A stretch of DNA of 64,000 nucleotides from Bathynomus jamesi (GCA_023014485.1 JAJOZX010005615.1:1-64000); one strand, 5' to 3'. Shown: positions 31,690 to 43,509, numbered from the stretch's first letter. Program-made: numbers and translations. The notes: generated by a model from the sequence alone, not told the origin.

Positions 31690-31768
31690 AGACCTACAGT
31701 TTAACGTGCAATCCGAACCACGCCCCACCAGCAGCCCAGCGTCTTAACCACTAGGCTACCCAGGGTAC
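31690..31768 (-). mobile_element. tRNA-derived SINE head
   Basis: On the minus strand TAGCCTAGTGGTTAAGACGC (box A-like) is followed after about 35 bases by GGTTCGGATTG (box B-like), the internal RNA polymerase III promoter layout of tRNA-derived SINEs. It is not a real tRNA: no acceptor stem pairing. The SINE body seems to continue toward 31620 but its end is not clear. Confidence 0.6.
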
Positions 31769-31930
31769 CCATTTATCAACCAACCAATTTCTTTATTGTG
31801 TGGAAGGATGGACATCTGGGTTTTGCTGCTCGCCGCCTGCCGTCACCAGTTCTCGATGCCTGGCCGATGGATTCGTAGTCAGCGACGCTAACTACACCAC
31901 CGAGACGCATTTATATATACATATACTGTG

Positions 31931-31991
<61 letters not shown>

Positions 31992-32011
31992 GTATGAATA
32001 CAAGGTGTAAC

Positions 32012-32035
32012 AAAAAGGTGTACACCTTTTTGTAC
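32012..32035. repeat. 24-bp perfect palindrome
   Basis: ACAAAAAGGTGT is followed immediately by its inverse ACACCTTTTTGT. It lies next to the 3-prime end of the Penelope remnant and may be a joined pair of element termini. Confidence 0.6.
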
Positions 32036-32089
32036 GCTACCATACAATGGCATAGTCTCTCTCAGTGAATTAGACACGTGAAATGAATG

Positions 32090-32625
32090 AATCATGCAAA
32101 CCCACAAGGAAAAAGAAAAATGATTCCAAGGCCTTTCGTGCATTCAGAAGTACACCTCGTCAGGGAATGAAGGTTGGCGGCAAGATGACCAAAATATATA
32201 CAACGGGACAGGAAAACAAAAAGATTAACACAAGATTAACAAGAGTTGATTAGAGGCGAAAGGTATTTTAACAGGATATTGTCAATTTTATACATTCGCA
32301 CACTGTTACTGAAATTATTTTTAAAATGGATAAATGCACATTCTAGAATATTCCTTTCGATTATATCTGTTTTTAACGAGAGCTTTAGAACTATCCCACT
32401 TAATACTGTTGATATAGGAATAGAAACATATGCGAGGAGTTCATTATATTTTTGTTTTTTACTCGAAGATATTGTTACAGGAATTGCGTGCACAAATGCA
32501 CTCAACGCACTTAAACTCAAAGTTTTACTTCGCAAGCGAATTCCTTGTGCGTGTTCACGCAAAACTCGGAGAAAGATGAGCTCCGAGGCTGCTGAGATAT
32601 TTTTTGGGTAGTCAGCATTTTTCGA
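32090..32625 (-). mobile_element. Penelope-like element, 3-prime end only
   Basis: The minus strand reads the C-terminal part of the endonuclease frame (32236-32470) and then the hairpin motif CCTGACGAGGTG...TGCACGAAAGG at 32125-32165, in the same order as in the other Penelope elements here. Unlike them, this copy has no inverted partner. Confidence 0.6.
32236..32475 (-). pseudogene. Penelope-like endonuclease C-terminus
   Basis: Ends with TDIIERNILECAFIHFKNNF and the last residues LSPLINSC. R-x-I-L-E-x-x-x-I followed by an N is the tail of the GIY-YIG nuclease of Penelope-like elements; the same signature is seen at 43526-43920 and 49305-49843. The GIY-YIG motif itself is not in this fragment. 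The frame continues upstream to 32790 but that part overlaps the palindrome at 32635 and is not homologous. Confidence 0.55.
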
Positions 32626-32634
32626 AATATGTGG

Positions 32635-33058
32635 ACTAAGGTGGAGTGAAAAATATTTTTTTTTAATTTCAAAATGCTTGGGGTCGGGAAAGTTGCGTAT
32701 TTCTGTGAAACGTACTGTGTGAAATTTTTGTAATCGTACAGCTATAATTAAATTGTGCACACTGAACTCAAAGTTTTTAAAAATTGGCAAAATTACTAAA
32801 ATTTCGCCATTTTTATTAAATTAAATTACAAGATTACAAAAATTTCACACAGTACGTGTCCGAAAAAAAACTGAAGATAAAAATGGCGAAATTTTAGTAA
32901 TTTTGCCAATTTTTAAAAACTTTGAGCTCAGTGTGCACATTTAATTATAGCTGTACGATTACAAAAATTTCACACAGTACGTTTCACATAAATACGCAAC
33001 TTTCCCGACCCCAAGCATTTTGAAATTAAAAAAAAATATTTTCACTCCTCCCTCATGT
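32635..33058. repeat. Palindrome with about 180-bp arms
   Basis: The left arm (32635-32815, with GGGGTCGGGAAAGTTGCGTA) is mirrored at 32878-33058. The spacer repeats ACAAAAATTTCACACAGTAC, which also occurs in each arm, so this block is present three times. Probably a fold-back MITE; no coding content. Confidence 0.75.
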
Positions 33059-34275
33059 GGACATCACATACTGTAAATGGCTTGTAATAATTTTTATTTT
33101 TTTGATGTATTAGACCGTTATAAAAGTTGAGACATCATTGTAAGAAATGTCACAAATGTTATGAAAATTCAGAGCTTTAATTTAGAACCCTCAAATCAGG
33201 GTAATTTAAAGTAATGCAAACATCACTATTTTATGTTAAAATCTAAAAAATTCGTGTTCAACAAAACTAATCGTAAGACCTCTCCTTTATAGATTCGATT
33301 GACCCCAGAGTTTATGCATTTGAAGGGGTTCAAACCATATTTTAAAATGTAATTTTAGTATAGAGAGTTTGGCGTTATTACATCTTTAAAATTGTTGATA
33401 AACAAAACAAAACCGTTCAGTAAAATAAATAATTCAAAAGGATATTATTTAGTTATGATCAGTTCACATCCGTATGAATCGGGATCGAACCTAAATTCTG
33501 ATCTTCTACCCTCGCAATGATTTAATTTTTATATCTAAATATAAAATTAAGTCGTGGTCTCAACTTAAATCTTACATTTTTTTACTTTTTTTTAGATATC
33601 AAATTTTTTACCAACAAAAATTTGTGTACTTTTTCGTTCGAATTTTAACAGACTCACGCTCGCCCTGTAAATCCTGAAGACCCGTTTTTTGCCTTTTATA
33701 TACAATATTTTTTGTGATTTTTTCTAGCATATTTTGTACTGTGATAAATTATTGCGTGACGTGTCTGTGAAAAATAATAAATTTTATGCGCGAGAGTAAC
33801 TGGAAGGGTGTCGCATTTTCGTTGGACAAAAATTTGATTTTTCTTTTACTTCATATTTTTTTCTACTTTTTTACTATTCATTCATTTATTATTTATTCCA
33901 TTTTTATTTAGTTCATGAATATGATTTATTAAATTTTACTTAATTTTTAAATTATTGAATGGATTATTTGAAAATGTTGTCAATTTTCAGTGGAAAAAAT
34001 TAAGTGAAATGAAAAAGAAAGTTTATGAATTTTAGTCATATGTTTTTTAGAAATTATATTAAAGTGTTTCGAAAATAAAAATTTACTGAGAGGTCGTTTG
34101 AAGTGTCGAAACCAATACAAACGATGTGTCAGTCAGATGTGTTCCATTGCGTTACAGTGAGCTTGGCCATAAAAACTAAATAACTCTATCCCGGGCGGCC
34201 TGAAACCCCATGGTGAAGGCATATATACTGTATATGTATATTTTGGAAACGTGTATATACTGTATATAAGTTATA

Positions 34276-34306
<31 letters not shown>

Positions 34307-34432
34307 TATTTTATTTATTTTCTTTTTTTTCTTTTACAGGGTCTTTATAAAGCCCTTCTGCTGCTGCAAAAATTAATAACTTTATATCTAGACTAGAGAA
34401 AGAAAAAGGTAAAAACATTTGAAAGGTAATAC
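33059..34432. other. AT-rich spacer
   Basis: No gene, terminal repeat or RNA motif recognised. A (TA)n run lies at 34270-34300. Confidence 0.4.
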
Positions 34433-35795
34433 TACTAGGGCACTCAATATATTTTGCCCCACCCTTTTTTCTTTGCTAAATAATAGGCCATGGGACTGAA
34501 ATGTCTTTTGGGCCGTAAGTTTGAACTTTCTGCGCTTCACATAGCCGGATTTTTCCAGTTTGAATCTCCTCTCCTTGTATAAAACCGCTTTTAAACGCCC
34601 TTGTATAAAACCGATGCTTAACGCAGTTTCGAAAATGGCGTAATATGCGTCGTAAACAGAGAGCTGTTATCGAGTTCTTAACCTCAGAGAAGGAAACAAT
34701 TGAAAATATTCACAAACGTCTACAAAACGTTTACGGAGATGCTGTCGTTGATCGAAGCACAATTGGACTCTGGTCTAAACGTGTGAGATCATCGGAGAGA
34801 GGGAGTCCCAGCCTCGATGATGAGCCACGCAGCGATCGCCCGACATCATGGCTATGACATCTCACACTGTGCAACGTGCTAACAGCATCATTCGATCAAA
34901 TCGGCGCGTCACATACAACGAGCTATCATTGGAGCTAAGAAGTAGTGAAGGAAGTGTGAATACGATAATTCAGCAACTGGGATACTCAAAAGTGTGTTCA
35001 CGGTTTGTTCCTCGCCAACTGACTCAAGATCACAAAGCACAAAGAAAAGAAATTGCTTCTGAGTCGTTGGTTCGATACGAGACAGAAGAGGATGACTTCC
35101 TTTCACGAATTGTGACTGGGGATGAGACTTGGGTACACCACTTTGAACCTGAAACAAAACGCCAATCCATGGAGTGGCATCACGCAGACTCCCCACGCAA
35201 GAAAAAGTTCAAAATGGCTCCCTCTGCAGGAAAGGTTATGGCTACCATCTTCTGGGACAGGAAAGGCGTGATTCTGGTGGACATTATGAAGAAAGGACAA
35301 ACAATCAACTCAGAGGCATATATTGCTACCCGACAGAGACTCCAGAAACGTATAAAGCGAGTTCGACCGGAGAGAAAACTGGAAGACGTCCTTCTTTTGC
35401 ATGATAACGCAAGACTACATACAGTTTGGAAAGAAGAGAGGCCATCACAAAAATGCGCTTGACTGTGTTACCCCACCCTCTATATAGCCCGGATCTGGCA
35501 CCTTCAGACTTCCATTTGTTTGTGCCAATGAAGGATTCTATTCGTGGAAGAAAGTTTCAGAGTGACGGAGTTGTTGAGGTTAAGGGGCGGCTCCAGCGGA
35601 ACCCAGTGGACTTTTACCAGCAAAGAATAAAGGCCCTTGTTTCGAGGTGGAGGAAAGTAGAAAAGAATGGAGACTATATGAAAAAATAAAAACTTGTGAA
35701 AAAGGTATGTAACTACTTGTGTACAAAATTTCTGGAATTTACAAGGAAACTTGAAAAGAAAAATAAAAGGTGTGGCCCTCGTACATCTTAAGAGA
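34433..35795 (+). mobile_element. Mariner element (G), full length but decayed
   Basis: Encloses a recognisable transposase. Weak terminal similarity: ACTAGGGCACTC near 34431 against the inverse of GGTGTGGCCCTCGT near 35790. Length of about 1.36 kb agrees with a complete mariner. The ends need alignment to confirm. Confidence 0.65.
34645..35688 (+). pseudogene. Mariner (SETMAR-type) transposase, frameshifted
   Basis: In order: MRRKQRAVIEFLTSEKETIE (HTH1), SERGSPSLDDEPRSDRP linker, a frame change near 34850, QRANSIIRSNRRVTYNELS (HTH2), VTGDETWVHHFEPETKRQS (first D), LLLHDNARLHT (second D), a frame change near 35430, and LYSPDLAPSDFHLFVPMKDS (third D), ending in NGDYMKK at 35688. The D-E-T-W and H-D-N-A-R-x-H and S-P-D-L-A-P-S-D motifs are the classic mariner set (DD34D). 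Two or more indels inactivate it. Confidence 0.8.
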
Positions 35796-36330
35796 TTTTT
35801 TATTCCATAACAATATTAGTTCAGGTTTCAAGAAATTCACCATCTGTACCACTGAACGTTTAAATCTTGTTCTCAAAGAGTGGAAACATTTTGCAGATGT
35901 TCTTCTGTTATGTCGTTGATTGTGATTTGAATTTTCAGTACATTCAAATGAACTGAATAACCTTATCTATAATAATAACAATACACAGTTTCTGTCCTTC
36001 TGACTTCGACAGTTTATATGGAAACCACTCAACGTAAGGCATTCATCTTTACACCGTTGGAAAGGTTCTGGGAGGATCCTAAGGATATATATATTTTTTT
36101 ATATTTATTTATTTTAAACGAAACCGGATAAAGAAAAAGTTCATAGAAGAAAAAAAAGTTCCTTTTTGTCTGTTTAGGCGGAGGGTGGTGTGGAGAATGT
36201 GAAGAACTCCAACCCGTCATATTTTGGCACGGAAGAGGTGTGCGGTGTGTAGGGGTGATGTCGAAGGTGTGGGGTTTGTGGGCATGTGGGAAACTTCAAC
36301 CCGTCATTTTTGGCGGGTCCCGCCAGCTGA
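35796..36330. other. Spacer, nothing recognised
   Basis: AT-rich; no gene signature. Confidence 0.4.
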
Positions 36331-36334
36331 AATT

Positions 36335-36600
36335 TGAAGGTACATAAACTACATACAAAAATGCACTTGCCTTCCTGAGCATGTTTTATTGTTAAATCAT
36401 GAAGCAGCTCTTTTAGTACCATGTGATAAACTTTTGCAACAGTATCTGGCCAATGTTCTGGTTTTTGATAAGCTTCAATGCTTCCAGCGATTTCAGTTCA
36501 TCTTGGATTGCGAGTAAATGTAATAAATCGATCCAGCTCCCCAAATTTTCTTATAATTGCCATAGCGTCTTGATAATTGTGCTGCATTGCTCTCGGGCTG
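36335..36600 (-). pseudogene. Helitron replication-protein (Helitron-like N) fragment
   Basis: The minus strand reads GSPRAMQHNYQDAMAIIRKF, then FITFTRNP and, past an in-frame TGA at the usual W, EIAGSIEAYQKPEHWPDTVA and VYHMVLKELLHDL. This is the Helitron_like_N domain that precedes the Rep HUH nuclease of rolling-circle transposons. Neither the HUH motif nor the helicase is present and no CTRR 3-prime end was seen, so it is an internal scrap about 90 codons long. Confidence 0.7.
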
Positions 36601-36915
36601 CCTTGATAAAGATTCTAATTTGACCGCAGATGTTTTGTATTTATATTTGTAAGCCTATTTTTACATATGGACGGCGTTATGTAGTTTTTCTAGAGTGAGA
36701 AGTTTTAATTCTGTTAAAGTATTTGTTGAAAGTATAAGTAGAAATCCTGTATTTAAAGTAATGTTGCAATAAAGGTACCAATTTAACCGCAAATGTTTTG
36801 CAGGTCTCTGCTAATTAATCATAATTAAACCTAACGTAATTAATTAATTGTATTAAATTTTAATGTCATGTCGTACCCACTTCATGTGGTTGTGTTGCCG
36901 TTAACATATAAAATA
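36601..36915. other. Spacer with a short repeated phrase
   Basis: TTTGACCGCAGATGTTTTG near 36619 and TTTAACCGCAAATGTTTTGC near 36782 are similar and 165 bp apart; otherwise nothing recognised. Confidence 0.4.
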
Positions 36916-38103
36916 CAGGGTGGCCCAAAAGTCCATCTCTATTTTGCTGAAATAATAGTATTTTAGGATAAAAATATAGTAATATAATTAGATGTGTATT
37001 TATTTATCAAGCTTAGGTCTAAGATTCGACGTGAGCACCATCAGTCTCTGCAAATCTGTCCACTGCATTGTGGAACACATTCACATGGGGTTATTTTAGC
37101 GACTGCCGCGACGATGAGGGTTCGCAGATCCTACAGGTCTGTAATTCTTGTTTGGTAAACCTCAGACTTTATAAACCCCCACGCAAAGAAATCTAATGAT
37201 GTTAAGTCCGGAAATCGTGCTGCCCAAGTCCTGTTTCCACCACGTCCAGTCCAGCGATTTGGTAAGAGTTCATCAAGGTACGCCCGAACGATGTTTGCTT
37301 GGTGACATGGAGCTCCATCTTGTTGAAAGACAACAATGTCGAGATTACCATCTAAACGAAGCTGGGGTTCAAGAAACTGCTGAAGCATGTCAAGATAAAT
37401 TGGCTCTGTTACCGTTGCTTCTGTAAAGAAAAAAGGTCCGTAAATCTTCGATCTTGTCATCCCCAACCAGACATTAACTTCTCTCTCCGATTTGTAGAAC
37501 TCGGTTGGTTTTTCACTAGCCCAGATACGACAATTTTGTCCATTATCTTTCTGCATGTGTGGGATGTCGCCTCATCGCTGAAGAGAATGTGGTTTAATAA
37601 GTTTTCGGTATGAATTTTTTCAATCAATTCTGTGCTCATGGCGGCTCGCCTTGAGTAATCCTCCTCGTGTAACTCATGTAGCACTTGAATATGGTAACTT
37701 TTCTTTTTTAATGTTAATTTTAAAACTCTTAGAACTAAAAGTCATTTTTGGTATGCTCAGTCTACGTGATGCTGTGCGAGTTGATATTCTAGGATTTGTT
37801 TCAAAGGCATCTTTTACCAATTCAACATTTTCTTGAGAGGTACCTGGACGTCCAGATGTTGCCTCATTATGAACTGATCCTGTTTTTTATATGACTAGCT
37901 CGTGAATTGCTTTGTCTGTAGGTCCTGGTTTGTGAAATCTTCTTTCGAATATTTCTCGAATTTCTTTGCACTTCTTCCCTTAGATAGGTAGTGTTACTAC
38001 CATCACACGTTCTTGTATATCCATCATCATCTATGGCCTATAGAAAATAAAATAGAAATATCATTATTTCAGCAAAGTAGATAGGGAATTTTGAACCACC
38101 CTG
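36916..38103 (-). mobile_element. Mariner element (H), nearly full length
   Basis: Left CAGGGTGGCCCAAAAGTCC and right inverse ending in CCACCCTG at 38103 are flanked by TA; subterminal CTATTTTGCTGAAATAATA is mirrored by inverse sequence near 38064. Belongs to the same subgroup as elements at 11630 and 18778. Confidence 0.8.
37020..38030 (-). pseudogene. Mariner transposase, many frame changes (element H)
   Basis: The start codon at 38030 (MMMDIQERV-type opening, cf. 11806) follows ATTTTCTATAG. The DNA-binding part (38030-37690) is broken by several shifts. A clean stretch at 37556-37131 gives ASEKPTEFYKSEREVNVWLG, VVFQQDGAPCHQANIVRAYL (second D) and a LPNRWTGRGG then ARFPDLTSLDFFAWGF region with the third D (S-to-F next to it). 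A start to LHEEDYSRRAAMSTEL lies at 37684. Inactive. Confidence 0.75.
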
Positions 38104-38273
38104 TATTACTTAAAGGTAAAAAAGGTTAGTGGGTACCCATGTCATTCCTTGTCGTGATTTACTTATTTAATTTTGTTATTTTACTTAATTTGTACCCTTT
38201 TCTACTGCTTTACACTGATTTTTTTATTCTTTTTAAAGGTATTTGATAGAGTGACCGAGATGGACTACTATAA

Positions 38274-39221
38274 CTCACCGTCATTCCCATTCGATTCCGC
38301 GCCCAAGAACGGGAAGTGAGAACCTCAAACGAGGCATTTTCAAATCTGTCTATTCCTAGTTCATGTCATTCTCATTCTCAACCACAGGTTCAACTTCTAC
38401 TGCTGACTGACTCTCATTGACTCAACTCTCTCACTGACTCTCTCTGGTGATGCGTTGTTTTTTTTTCATCGAGCAGATTTCATTGTTCCATTTGCGCTTT
38501 ACACCTCATCTTTAGTTTATTTATTATTGCACCTACAATTTAAGAGAGAAAAATTAATACATGATTTCAATAGTTTTTATAATTCCCTAATTATTTTGTA
38601 TTATTTAACTAACTTTATTAGCCTATTTCATGACATTAAATCACTTACCTATATAGATCTAGTATTACGTGAAAGCTAATTTGTCTTTAATGACATGATT
38701 GGTCAAAACTGGAGGTGAGTATCACGTGATCACGTGCTTATGCTTGATTGGCTAAACCTGAATACGAGTATGAACAAAACTAAACAGGTTGTTCTGGCTT
38801 CGTGGTTCAGTCACGTACGCTTGTCCAAATTCAGAATAGGCCTATTTTCTACCTTTTACAATCCATCTATTAAACCTAACTTACGTTTATACGTTATGAA
38901 TTGTTGTTTTATATTTATTAATAAATCCCGATTTTACAATCCCAACAACAATGTCACTACATTCCCACTCACTGGAAACGGCGCCGAGTGGGAATGTTTA
39001 ATATTTCTAACCTAATTTATTTTAACGAGTCATAGGCGCCTAACCTATCATTAGCCTAACCAATCATAACCTAACCTAACCAATTGTAACCTAGTTGAAC
39101 CAAAGTGGGAAAGGTCACGGATGAGAATGAGAATGATATGAATTGGGAATAAACCGATTTGAAAATGCCTCGTTTGGAATTCACACTCTTCGGCGCGGAA
39201 TGAAATGGGAATGACGTTGAG
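38274..39221. mobile_element. Long-TIR MITE (about 125-bp terminal repeats)
   Basis: Left arm 38274-38396 starts CTCACCGTCATTCCCATT and contains AAACGAGGCATTTTCAAATC; the right arm 39094-39221 is its inverse with scattered mismatches. Inside the right arm are CCTAACC-rich units (39030-39090) and a GTGGGAATG hairpin near 38965-39000. No transposase frame inside. Related, older sequence lies at 3715-3960. Confidence 0.75.
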
Positions 39222-40687
39222 TGGGAGTAATACACTTGAAACACTGGCAAGCCAAACGGTACATTTCGAACGAAAGAGGAATTTTGGAATGACAAAGGTT
39301 TTAAACGCGAGTGAATACGCATTTTTCAATATATCGCAGGGAGAGACAAAACTAATTACAAACTGTTTTTAATTCTACATTCTGGCCAGACACGCACCCG
39401 CTCGTTTAAAAAACAGTGAAGAGACTGAAGTGTGTTTTAGACCAAAAGCTGAAAAACCCAGTCTTCGAATCTGTCTCTGTGATTGGTCAATCTTTCCTTG
39501 GGAACAGTTTTACATTGAATAATTTTGTTCCATTTGAAATAATCATTATTAAATTTCATATTAAAATTCAACACATTACGCACAATACCATTTAAAATGA
39601 TCATTTGTCAAATGATAAAATGAAAAATAAATTGATTTTAAAATCGACTAAATTTCACCGTGAAAATTAAGTCTTTAAAAGGAAAGACATAGGAATGAAC
39701 GAAAAGCGAAGTAACCTGATGCTCGAGAGGAAAGAAAACGATGTTGTTTTGACACCAGAGGACGTAATTTGAGCATGGCAGTCAACGTGTTAATCTGTCG
39801 AAGTTTTTATAGTTTGGTTTCTATTTTCCTTTGCATAGGAGTAAAGTTTAATGTAAGTAAACATTTGAGATGTGTTTAACTTGTTATAGGTCGAAATCTG
39901 GGTAAGATTTCGCCGGAGGGAGATTGGAGGGGGATTTTCTTACGAAAGGCGGAGCTGAGGTATAACGAAAATGAGATTAGGCCAATAGAAGATCAGTAAC
40001 TTATGTACGATTGACGTCATATAATGAAAATGTTCTTGATAGGGCATTTGGGTGAGTTAGGGGTATAGTCAATTGTGGCCCTTGCCCTCCAGAGATTAAA
40101 GATTGTAAATTGGGTCCTGAAATTTTTGTGGCACTGTTTGATTTTATAAGCCGACTTTAAAGCGTCTCTCTTATTCGAATACTGTGATTTTTGGTATTTC
40201 ACTGTTCCATACCGTATATCTCAGGAGTTAAAGGGTAGTTGACAGGAAAGACATTTGTGAAATTAGTATCCGAAAGTGTTCGGCAATTTTTAAATTATAA
40301 GCTGGTTGAGTTTATTGTACTTCTCTCTCTGAGAATAATGTTACAGTTGGTACTTTGAACAAATTTTTTTTAGGGCGGGAGTGATTTTCTTTCCCGAGGA
40401 AATCTACAGAGATCGCGCACAACTTTTGAAAGGTTTGTGTTAAAATTAATTTGAGAAATTGTTTCCTAAAATTCTGCGGGACTTGCGCCAAACCTTTCAT
40501 ACCTAAATTTTCCATATTTTTTGAAGACAAACTGTTATCAAAAGGAATCTGAATTAAGTGCTATTTCTTAAGTCACTTATAGAAGAACCCTCTGTATACA
40601 CCCTTTTTGACTTAATCCGAATAATTGAAAACACATTTTGGCATTAAAATTTTTTTTTTTAACAAAAATTTGTCATCTCTCAGTGTA
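39222..40687. other. Spacer, nothing recognised
   Basis: No coding similarity. A stretch near 40558-40600 (AAGTGCTATTTCTTAAGTCAC) may be a broken terminus of the neighbouring element. Confidence 0.4.
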
Positions 40688-40801
40688 CGGGGCTCCAATA
40701 AACCTTAGCCCTCCCCGCCCATGGCCTAAACCATTAGAGGTACAGTAAAACTAAACATACCTTACAAAAGAGAATTTAATCCTGCATTTAATGAGAAACA
40801 A

Positions 40802-42116
40802 TTAAAACTTGGTGTTCCCGCCACTGGCTTCCAAGACAGCCTGAATTCGCTTTGGGTAGCTTGCCAAAAGTGACGTGAATAGATCTTCATCGTTACGCAA
40901 ATTTGCTAAAACAGTTCCAATGTGTTGCGTCATTGTATCCTTCGAAAATCGATTTGCTGCAGGTTCTTGAAACAAGAGACATTCAACCTTGTCCTTTATA
41001 ACTGATCCAATGCGTTCACAGACGTTCAGGTCAGGAGAATTTCCTGGCCATTCTTCATTTCCAAAGAAATCGATCTCATGGTTCCGCAACAACTGTTGAG
41101 TGGCTAATGCCTTAAAGCAGGGGGCCTTATCGTGCAGAAGTGTGACCTGATCGACATCCATAACATTGTTTGGGTTTCTTAGAAAAGGAATGACATGCTG
41201 GGATAGAATAATATCACGAAAATACTGTCCATCCCAACTCTGACCATTTGGCTTCAGCACCCACATGAGCTTCTTTGCAGTGAACAAAACAAACACACCA
41301 ACACAGTCTGGACTTTTTAATAATTCGCGATAATGTTCATTGTCATCGATTTCATCTGGTGTTGTGGCCCACACTCGATCATTTTGGTAGTTAGGCCGAC
41401 GTGTTACGTAAACAAAAAATTCATCGGAGACAGCTAAATGCATGAAATGCTAGCTGCTTATTTTTAATAAGAGCCCAGTAAAGCCTAAAGCTTAAGGGCC
41501 AAATTAAAACATTTAAAAAAAATAAAAAAATAAATAGTCGAGCTTCACAATTATTTATGTCATTGTAAAAATTGTAAATTGTAAAAAGACTACTGTATTT
41601 ATTTTATTATTAATAAAGGTTATTCTATCTATCTATCTATCTAAAATCATCCACATCCCAATCTTCAAGATAATGGGCAAACCACATTCTGTCATCGATG
41701 TTAAGTTGAGTTTTTCTTGGCTTTGGAAGTTCATGCCAAGGCTTTAAACCTTGCCTATGACGGTACAGTCGAATGATCTCACCACTAACGATCTTTCCTC
41801 TCAACACTTCGATCTCTCTAAAAAGTTTAGCACAGCTGTTTTTCCGCTTACGCGTACCACTTTCAATGATGTCCTTTTTTTCCTGAGAGAGTGGCAAATT
41901 TGGGCGCCCAGATTTGGTTGTATCCATTTCACATTCATCCAAAGTTTTATTCCAATTTCTTTTGACGAAGTCCTCACTTCTTCGCAACTTTTTGGCAAAC
42001 CATGAACGTGTTATAAAGGTGGCTCCAGCATCACGAGCTTCCCGAAATGTTATTGCTCGTATGCGATCTATCTATCACACGTTGCCTCTCCGAATCACCA
42101 ATTAATTGAGAAGCCA
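40802..42116 (-). pseudogene. DD37E transposase in two pieces
   Basis: Piece 1 (42116-41646) opens MASQLIGDSERQRVI, has an early frame change near 42030, then EDFVKRNWNKTLDECEMDTT, KSGRPNLPLSQEKKDII and a helix-turn-helix. Piece 2 (41446-40802) reads HLAVSDEFFVYVTRRPNY (first D), TLLHDKAPCFKALATQQLL (second D) and NSPDLNVCERIGSVIKDKVE (third residue E). I count 37 residues between the second D and this E, which fits the ITmD37E/DD37E group of Tc1/mariner. Besides the LINE insertion only the early frame change is seen, so the copy was fairly young when hit. Confidence 0.8.
41447..41645 (+). mobile_element. 5-prime-truncated LINE tail ending in (CTAT)n
   Basis: GCTGCTTATTTTTAATAAGA and AGTCGAGCTTCACAATTA match the 3-prime untranslated end of the LINE at 53340-57000 (there at 55810-55890 and 56931-56998). 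It ends in AATAAAGGTTATTCTATC with four CTAT repeats, so this family ends in a short microsatellite rather than poly(A). Confidence 0.75.
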
Positions 42117-42261
42117 TTATATTATCACTTTATCAGCTAGAGTAATTTTAATACCTGCAATAAATAAAGAATTTTATATATTTTTATAATCACTAAAAAC
42201 TATTTCGATATAAGTAAACATGTAAGCTGCAAATGGGGGGGCTAAGGTTTTTGGAACCACT

Positions 42262-42909
42262 TACATCTGTGTACTTATTTTGAATTAATGTTCCAGTGTG
42301 AGTAAAATTTTTCAATTTTGTGAAATAAAATTTATACGAGGGGTTGTGTTGTTGCTATACTACCTGAGGGTAAATTAACGTGTTAAAAGTTCAAAATTCA
42401 AATTTGGCTACAAGTAAATCAAGAAGTTGTACATATAAAATTGAAAGGTCCTCCGAGTGTACAACAGGACCATCCTGACCAAGCGAACCATCACGCAATA
42501 AGTGAAATCAAACAGTAGGTGCATGACACATTAGTAAATTTCATATAAAAATTCAACACATTACACGTAGTCCATTTAAAATAATAATAATTAAATTTCC
42601 CATTAAATTTCAACACATTAAAAAGTAATTCCATTTAAAATAATCATTATTAAATTTCATATTAAAATTCAACACATTACACTCGCCTCACTGGGTGGTC
42701 TTCATAAATTCACATTTTAACGATGGTTTGTTCTTGTCGTTTTCTTGGTTGTAAAATACATTTGAAAAATGCTCAACATTAGTAAATTAAGTTTAGATAG
42801 AGTTAACTAAGGGTTCATTTTATATAAATACATACTTACATGCAGTATATATACACGTACTGGTTTAATATATATATATATGTATATTGCTCCTTATCAT
42901 ACGTACTGG

Positions 42910-42943
<34 letters not shown>
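42262..42943. other. AT-rich spacer
   Basis: A phrase AAATTTCATATTAAAATTCAACACATTAC (in parts: AAATTCAACACATTAC) is repeated three times at 42545, 42610 and 42670, and occurs also near 39555. (TA)n at 42908-42943. No gene. Confidence 0.5.
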
Positions 42944-42948
<5 letters not shown>

Positions 42949-43169
42949 TTTCACGAAAGTAACACGTGAAAAATATTTATGATGAATAAAACCACGAAGG
43001 AAAGGAACACAAAAAGGTGCTCAAGCGCTTTCGTCTAATGACATCCTCAGGAACACTGAAGTACATAAAAGGTTACGGCCTATATATAGGTTACAGAAAG
43101 AAAAAAAATAAATAATAACATACATACACACAAACATACATATATATATATATATATACATACATATCT

Positions 43170-43240
<71 letters not shown>
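43170..43240. repeat. (TA)n microsatellite in the Penelope left arm
   Basis: About 70 bp of uninterrupted TA; the right arm has only about 20 bp at the same place, the main difference between the arms. Confidence 0.9.
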
Positions 43241-43242
<2 letters not shown>

Positions 43243-43509
43243 ATAAACGGAGAAGTAAAAATAAAAATTAAAAATTAAAGATTAGAGGATTAACAAAGAG
43301 GTATACAGATTTGTAAGGAAAAATATCGATTTTTAGCACAAGATCAAATGAATTAAAAATACAAATTTATACTGGAAATCTACCCGGGTTTTAACACTTT
43401 GCCTTTTAGAGTCAAGATTCGATATATATAAAATAAAATGAAGATTAAAAGTTAATAAAGTAGCGTACAAGTTTACCAAAGATTTAGCGTCCTACCCTTT
43501 TTATCTAAA

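Larger units (their letters stand above)
40688..42261 (-). mobile_element. DD37E-type Tc1/mariner element, split by a LINE tail
   Basis: Left terminus CGGGGCTCCAATAAACCTTA and right inverse TAAGGTTTTTGGAACCACT are next to TA on both sides. The transposase lies on the minus strand. A 5-prime-truncated LINE tail (41447-41645) is inserted in the coding region. Confidence 0.8.

Noticed and set aside
31690..31768. tRNA gene
   Set aside because: Box A and box B are present but I see no acceptor or anticodon arm pairing; a SINE head explains it better.
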